Positions 22,166-31,100 of a stretch of 64,000 nt of DNA are shown piece after piece. Below the pieces are notes generated by a model that worked only from the letters and a program-made list of their open reading frames with translations, ran no database searches and was not told the origin of the DNA. A program made the translations under genes and the position numbers. The stretch comes from Trifolium pratense (Eukaryota; Streptophyta; Magnoliopsida; Fabales; Fabaceae): positions 52,271,157 to 52,335,156 of the forward strand of contig NC_060059.1 of NCBI RefSeq assembly GCF_020283565.1, written 5' to 3'. The stretch's first letter is position 1. Each line of letters opens with the position of its first letter.

Positions 22166-25100
22166 TCATAGTCTATTTCTCTTGCTCCTTTTGATATGCT
22201 TGAGTAAGAAACGAGGAACAATCTTCTTTAGTTTCCTAAAGACTGTCACCACACATCCTTTCATAGTAACATATAAAGAGAACTGCATCATTGCAAATAT
22301 GCTGACAGGAAAGAATGCTGCACAATAAGTCAAGCTTGAAGTCCATTTGTTCTTATCTAACTTGATGTTCACCAATATTGTTGCACTAAACACCAACACT
22401 GTTGTAGCCATGGAAAAGAACAAGGCAAAACCTGCCATTAGTTTCCTTGGTAGAGACCTCCTAAAATAAATTACAAGGCCTGCATAAGGGAGAACCACAT
22501 GAAATCCTAACATAATGAAACTAATGAAAGGCAAATCCCATAAATAGGAAAAACCAAAGGATGCAAAAAGATCAAAACATAACAGCCATGGACAAAACAA
22601 AAACAAAGATTTGCACTTCATTGACCTCGACCTCGACAGCACCGCCAGCCATTCATCACAGTGCGTAATACCAGAAAAGCAAAACAACCCAAGATCAGCT
22701 ACAATGTAGAGAAACCAAACATGCAAGCAAAATCATGGCTCACAAAGAACACATCATTCATTCTCCTCAATCTTTACAGCTAAAGTTCAACAATGATTCA
22801 CACCACACATGAATAGCAAATTCACTTGCATCACAATTACAATCAAACAACAGCACAACCAAAAGCACACGATAATTTTACCGAGAACCAAAGTCAAAAC
22901 AGATAACTAATCAACAGGAAAAAAATATACATGTGAAAACTGAATATATTATTATATTTCAAGTTATAAATAATTTACAATCACTAATGTGTTTATATAG
23001 GCTATTCTAACCTAATGGGCTCATGGGCCAAATACAAATTACTAATAGAAGATTACTCCTAATAATAGAATATTTACTATTTATTTACAACACTCCCCCT
23101 CAAGCTGGTGAATGAATATTTATCATTCCCAACTTGGAAACAATTCTTTCAAAGTTATTGCCGTTCAGCCCCTTAGTTAGAAGATCTGCAAGGTTGCCTT
23201 GGGAAGAGACATATGGAGTGCAAATTAGACCACTATCTAATTTTTCTTTGATGAAGTGTCGGTCAACTTCAATATGTTTGGTCCTATCATGTTGCACTGG
23301 ATTATGAGCTATGCTAATAGCAGATTTATTATCACAATAGAGTTTCATTGGTTCATCACTCTTTATCCTCAAGTCTTCCAAGATGCTTTTCAGCCATAGT
23401 AATTCACATATACCTTGTGCCATTGCCCTGAACTCTGCTTCAGCACTAGATCTGGATACCACACTTTGTTTTTTACTCTTCCAAGTCACAAGATTTCCAC
23501 CTAAAAAAGTGCAATATCCTGTAGTTGATCTCCTATCCACAATTGACCCTGCATAGTCAGCATCAGTATATGCTTCAAGTCCCACACTTCCATTTCGTTC
23601 GAACAAAATTCCTCTACCTGGAGTTCCTTTCAAATATTGAACAATTCGGAGTGCAGCTTGTAGATGAATCTCCTTTGGTTGGTGCATGAATTGGCTGACC
23701 AAGCTTACAGCAAAAGCAACATCAGGTCTAGTATGTGATAAATATATTAGTTTGCCGACCAATCTTTGATACCTTTCCTTATTAACCGCAACATCTTCTT
23801 CTGCATTCCCCAACTTTATATTTGGATCAATTGGTGTACATGCAGGCTTGCATGCTGTCTTGCCAGTCTCTTGCAAAAGGTCGGTAATGTATTTTTGTTG
23901 GGATATGAAAATTCCTTTCTTAGAGTGAGCCACTTCTATTCCCAAAAAATACTTCAATTTTCCCAAGGTCTTAATCTCAAATTCCTTGGCTAAGTGTTGA
24001 CTTAACATTTGCTGCTCCTCTTCATTATCGCCTGTTACGATAATGTCGTCCACATACACCAATAACACTGTGACTCCCCCTGACTTAGAGTGTTTAACAA
24101 ATAAAGTATGGTCTCCTTGACTTTGTTTGAAGCCCAAACCAACCATAACTTTGGTGAATCTTCCAAACCAAGCTCGTGGTGATTGCTTTAGTCCATATAA
24201 AGCCTTTTTTAACTTACACACGGTGTTGGCAGCAATATCTTCACGATATCCAGGGGGTACATCCATGTAGATCTCTTCTTCAAGTTCTCCATGAAGGAAA
24301 GCATTTTTTACATCAAATTGCTGCAAGTTCCAATTGTAATTAGCTGCTAAAGATAATATCACCCTAACAGTGTTCATTTTTGCAACTGGAGCAAATGTCT
24401 CAGAGTAATCTATTCCATAAGTCTGAGTGAACCCTTTGGCTACCAATCTTGCCTTGTACCTCTCAATAGATCCATCAGCCTTGTATTTTACAGTGTATAC
24501 CCATTTGCACCCTACAGGTTTCTTTCCATTTGGTAGAGAGACCAATTCCCAAGTATTGTTCTTATCAAGTGCCTCCATTTCCAAATCCATGGCTTGTTTC
24601 CATTTCCTGTCAGACAATGCCTCAGACAAGGAAGTAGGTATTGTGGTAGTGTTTAGACTTGTGAGGAAGGCTTTATGGGTAGTTGATAATTGTTCAAAGC
24701 ATAAGTAATTGGATAGAGGGTAAAGTGGCTTGTTGGTGCAGGTTCTAGTATTTTTCCTATGGGCAATTGGGAGATGTAAATCTTTAGAGTCTACTGGTGT
24801 TATTTCTCTAGATTTTGGGTTTTTATGTTTTATCAGAATGGATTCTGGTTCCCTTTGTATGGTTGAGCTAGATTCTGGTTCCTGGGTATGAGAAAATTCT
24901 GAAATTGAATCACTAGAGTTTGAAGGGTCAAGGAAAGTTACCTCATGTAATATTGGATCGGACTCATGGATATGAGTAGATTCAGGAATGGTCTTTTTTC
25001 TTGTGTATACTAAATTCTTCCCATATCTCACATCAACACCAACATTTTCATCTTTCTCATAATCAATTTCAGTCTCAACATTGTCAACTTTAGTTTCAAT

Positions 25101-28100
25101 ATTTTCAAGATCAATTTCAGTCTCAACATTGTCACCTCTAGTTTCAGCCTCAACTTCTGGCCCGAAATTAAGGTCAGGGAGTATAAGAGACTCATCTTCC
25201 TTACTTGTGCTCTCCCCCTGAAGATGAGTTTGAATGAAGTAACTTTCATGTTCATGGAAGGTGACATCTCGGGAGACAAAGAATTTATGAGACGGTGGAT
25301 GATAACATTTGTAACCCTTTTGGGTGGAAGAATACCCTATAAAGACACACTTTAAGGCTCTAGGATCAAGTTTCCCTCTACCATCACTATGGATATGGAC
25401 GAACGACTTACACCCAAATATTCTAGGAATGAGATTACAAGAGGTGGACACATCAGGATAAAATGAGGATAGAACATCCATAGGAGTTTTAGAGGCAAGG
25501 ACACTAGAAGGTAAACGATTTATGAGATACGATGCGGTTAAAACCGCCTCTCCCCAATACTTCTTGGGAACCTTATTTTGGAATAATATAGCACGTGTTT
25601 GATCTAACAAATGCCTGTTTTTTCTCTCAGCAATCCCATTTTGTTGGGGTGTTTTGACACAAGAGGACTCATGAATAATACCCTCTTTTTGACAAAAGGA
25701 ATTAAGTCTTTGATTGAAGTAATCTTTGGCATTATCAGACCTGACCCTCTTAATACTCACTCCAAACTGGTTTTTTACCAATGAGAAGAAATGTAGAAAC
25801 ACAGAGGTAACCTCGGACTTTTGTCTTAGTAAGTAGACCCATGTAACCCGAGTGCAATCATCGATGAAGGTTACAAACCATCGAGCACCCGATATATTTG
25901 GAACATTAGAAGGACCCCACACATTAGTATGAATTAAATAAAATGGAGAAGTACTCACTTTGTTACTGACCGGGAAAGAGGCACGTTTGTGTTTAGCAAG
26001 TTCACACACCTCACAACAAAGACTCTCAACATCTAAATTTTTAAAAAAGGAAGGAAATATTTGTTTCATGACTCTAAATGAAGGATGACCAAGACGACGG
26101 TGGTATAGAAAGACCTTATCCCTGTTGGTCTTAATTGATTCCGAAAAAAGTGAGTTGTTGTTGTTGAGTGGATTTGGGGGGAGATTTTGGTTATCCAAGT
26201 AATAAAGACCATTCCATTCTCTCGCATTTCCAATTGTCCTCCCCGAATGCTTATCTTGAAAAACACAAGCATTGTCATAAAAAATAGCATTACATGATAG
26301 GTTTTTGGTGAGTTTTTGTATGGAAATTAGGCTAGTAGACAATTTGGGAATGTGAAGGACATTTCGTAGGATTATAGATGGACTTATTTGGATATCTCCT
26401 TGACCTGCTACAGTTAAAAGGGTACCATCTGCTGTGGATATTTTCTTGTTATTGAGACAAGGTGAATAAGTGGAAAATTGTGTGGGTAAGGGTGTCATGT
26501 GGTCAGTGGCTCCAGAATCCAGTATCCAATATTGGTTATACTTATAGGGTGTATCCGAAGCATTAAATCCAACAGAAAATTGAGACTTACCAAGAGAAAG
26601 TGGAAACGGAAACATACCTGAATATGCCAGAGAAGTTGTAACCGTTGTTGGTGTCTCCAATTCACTAAGAAAAGATTTCAACCTCTTTATTTCATCTTGG
26701 TTGAGTGGAACAAATCCTTTTTTTGACATATTGACCGATGTCATGTGATTGTCTTAATAAGGAGAACAAAATAGAAAAAAAATCCAAGTTTTTTTTTTTG
26801 AATGAACAGTGACGCACAGTACTGCTATGAACAGTTCGCGCGTGAACAGTGTTGCGGATGAACAGTATGTGTGTGAACAGTGATTTCGCACCTGTTTGCT
26901 GAAACTGCAATAAAGGCAGTAGTAACAAATCCTAATCCTGCAATGAAGGCAGTTAGGGTTTATGACCGCAATGACGGCGGCTAGGGTTTATGCGGAAGCA
27001 AGGCCCTCAAAGAACGAGAGCTCCGATGCCATGTGAAAACTGAATATATTATTATATTTCAAGTTATAAATAATTTACTGTTAAAAATATGAGAGAATGC
27101 TTTTTTTTTTTTATTCCTCAGCTCAAGGCTGGTATTTATAATAAAAGTACAACTGGCTATCTCCTTGATTTTAGGAGAAATAAAAGGAAATAATGATATG
27201 TTTAAAATAACAAATTAGGAAACTAAATATATTCCAACACCCCCCCTCAAGTTGATGCATAGATATCTGTCATGCCCAACTTGCCTATCAAATGCTCAAA
27301 GGTGGGTCTTGCCAAACTTTTGGTTAAGATATCTGCAGTTTGTTGACTTGAAGTTACAAAAGGTAAACATATGATTCCAGCATCTAACTTCTCTTTTATG
27401 AAATGTCGATCAATCTCAATATGCTTGGTTCTGTCATGTTGAACAGGGTTATGAGCTATGCTAATGGCAGCTTTACTGTCAGAGTACAATTTCAACGGAA
27501 GCTCAATTTTCATCTTAAGTTCTTCTAAGACTCTATGGATCCATAATCCTTCACATATTCCTTGAGCCATAGCTCTAAACTCAGCTTCTGCACTACTTCT
27601 TGCTACAACTCCTTGTTTCTTGCTCCTCCATGTCACAAGATTACCCCAAACATAGGCACAATATCCAGAAGTTGATCTTCTATCAGTAATCGAACCTGCC
27701 CAATCAGCATCGGTGAAGATAGACACATTTCTTTCATTAGTCTTCCTGAAAAATAATCCTTTTCCGGGAGTTGCCTTTAAATATCTCAGTATCCTATAGA
27801 CTGCCTCAAGATGTTCCTCAAAAGGAGAATGCATAAACTGGCTTACTACACTAACTGAGAACGCAATGTCTGGTCTGGTATGTGACAGATAAATCAATTT
27901 CCCAACCAATCTCTGGTATCTTCCGGTATCAACAGGAACATTACCTTTTTCCCAAAGTTTTGCATTAGGATCCATAGGGGTATCTGCCGGTCGACATCCA
28001 CTCATTCCCGTTTCTTTCAATAAATCGATGATGTATTTCTGCTGGGAAACAACAATACCATCTTTTGATCGAGCAACCTCCATACCAAGAAAATATCTCA

Positions 28101-31100
28101 TGGATCCCAAGTCCTTGATTTCAAAGTCTGCTGCTAATTTCTCTTTTACTCTTCCCATTTCAACTGTATCATTTCCGGTAAGAACAATATCATCAACATA
28201 AACAATCAGGACAGCTACTTTCCCATCTTGGGAGAACTTTGTGAACAAGGTGTGGTCAGCCTGCCCTTGAACGTACCCTTGTTTCTTCATGGACTGAGTG
28301 AATTTTTCAAACCAAGCTCTAGGAGATTGTTTTAATCCATACAAAGACCTATTTAGTTTGCATACGTTTGATCCAAACCTGTCTTCAAAACCAGGAGGAA
28401 TGTCCATATATACTTCTTCTTCTAAATCACCATTGAGAAAGGCATTCTTAACATCTAACTGATGTAGGGGCCAATCCAGGTTAGCTGCAACAGATAAGAG
28501 AATTCTAACAGTATTCAATTTAGCAACAGGAGCAAATGTCTCTGAGTAGTCTATACCATAGGTCTGAGTAAACCCCTTAGCTACCAATCGAGCCTTATAC
28601 CTTTCAATTGACCCATCTGAATTATACTTCACAGTAAACACCCATTTGCATCCAACTGTCTTCTTCCCATCCGGTAGTGTCATAATACTCCAAGTTTTGT
28701 TCTTTTCAAGGGCTTTCATCTCCTCAAGTACAGCTTCCCTCCACTTTGGAACTTCTAGAGCAACCTGTACATTTTTTGGAATTTCTACACTAGACAATTT
28801 TGAGGTGAAAGCAGAAAATGATGAAGACAATTTTGAATATGATATGAAATTAGACAAGGGATGTTTAGTGCAAGATCTAACAGGTTTTCTAACAGCAACT
28901 GGATCATCTATATCGGGATACAAGATACGACTCTCAGAAACAGAGATAGACTTACCTTTTCGGTTTTTAGGAGGTTGATCATTCCCCGGTTCAGATTCAT
29001 GACACTGTTGAGATGTGGACTCATCACTTCCTTTGTGATTCTTTCTCACAAAGACCTTTCCTTTCCAAATGTTGTTTTCTGCTTCAAACCTATTCTCTTT
29101 AGATGACTCACTACTTTGTGGCATTTCAATTAGATCATCATTATTACTTTGAAAATTCTCATGATTTTCTTCATGAGAAAATGTAGGCTCAGATTCACCA
29201 AGTTCCTTACTCATAACAGGAGTAGGCTCAGATAAAGAATCATGGCCATTTTCTGTTGGTGCAAAACTGTAAGTCTTAGAACTTTCTGATTCCGGCAAAG
29301 ATAAATTATTAAAAAAACTCATGTCCTCGGTTTGAAACGAGTCTTCCTTTAAATTCCCCCCCTGAAGATGAGTATCATCAAAAAAATACTTGTTTTCAAA
29401 AAATGTAACGTCCATAGTGACATACATTTTCTTGTTTTTTGGATCAAAACATTTATATCCCTTCTGGGTTGGGGAGTATCCAACAAAAACACATTTTATA
29501 GCACGTGGTTCGAGTTTTCCAACATTCTTATGTTCATGTACAAAGGCTGTGCAACCAAAAATTTTTAATATTAAATCATTTGAAACACGAGTACTAGGAA
29601 AACATTCTTTGAAAGTATCAATTGGAGTTTGAAAATTGAGAACTTTTGAAGGCATTCTGTTAATTAAATAGGCAGCAGTCAAAACCGCTTCACCCCACAA
29701 ATAGTTTGGTACTTTACTTGAGAAAAGTAAGGCTCTAGCTACCTCCAATAAATGTCTATTTTTTCTTTCTGCAACTCCATTTTGTTGGGGAGTATTAGGA
29801 CAAGAACTTTGATGTATAATTCCATTTTTAAGAAAAAAATCACTCAAATTAGCGTTAAAATATTCTTTGCCATTATCACTTCTAAAGACTTGAATATTAG
29901 TTTGATATTGGTTTTGCACCATTGTACAAAAATCTTTTACAGCCTGACAAACATCAGATTTCCCCTTTAACAAGTACACCCAACATACCCTTGAATGGTC
30001 ATCGATAAAGGTGATAAACCATTTCTTAAGAGATAGTGTACTTGTACGGTTAGGGCCCCAAACATCACTGTGAATAATAGAAAAAGGTTTTGATGGTTTG
30101 TAAGGCTGTATTGCAAAATGGGAACGATGATGTTTCGCAAATTCACATGCTTCACATTTAAACAAAGAAATATCCTTATTACGAAATAACTTTGGAAACA
30201 AGTGTTTTAAATAGGGAAAACTAGGATGACCTAATCGTAAATGCCATAACATAATATTGTCATCATGATTATTCAAAACAGAAAAAGACTCAAAGCAGGA
30301 ACTTATTGTTTCAGAAGGTAGTTGTGATGCAGATCCAATGTCAAAGTAGTAGAGTCCTCCACTCTCCTCAGCGCTGCCAATCATCTTTCCCGAGTTCAAA
30401 TCCTGAAAGACACAATGAGATCGGAAAAAATTAGTTTGACAATTTATATCTTGGGCTAACTTACTAACGGACATTAGACTACAGGACAAGTTGGGAACAT
30501 GAAGGACATTTTTAAGAGTTAACATTGGAGACAACACAACTGACCCTTTACCGGCAATGGCTGAAAAAGAGCCATCTGCGACTTTTATTTTTTGATTACC
30601 TGCACATGGACTATATGAAGAGAACAAAGCGGATTCACCTGTCATGTGATCAGAGGCACCGGAATCTACTATCCAAGTATGATTGGGACTAACACTAAGA
30701 AAAACAGAGTTACCTTTTGTTGCTACAGAGCAAGAGGGAGTTTGAGACTCGAGGAGTTTGAACAGTTTCTCTAGTTGTTCCGTAGTGAATGGACCCTGAG
30801 TTGAAGTAGATTGTTGTCCTTGATCAGAATTACTTGCTTGGAATGCACGACCACCTTTCTTCTTCTTCCAATTAGGAGTCCAGTTAGGAGGTTTGCCTTT
30901 GAGCTTCCAACACTCTTCACGCGTATGCCATTCGCGGTTGCAGTAATCACATCGAGGAACTTCGTCTGGTTTTTTTCCTTCGTAGGGGTTTCTAGTTGCC
31001 AAAGCTGAGCCTTCAGATTCAGAGATGCGAGGTGTCTTGCCCATCATAATTCCTTGTCGTGCCTCCTCCCTTTTTATTTCTGCAAAAGTTTCACGAAGAG

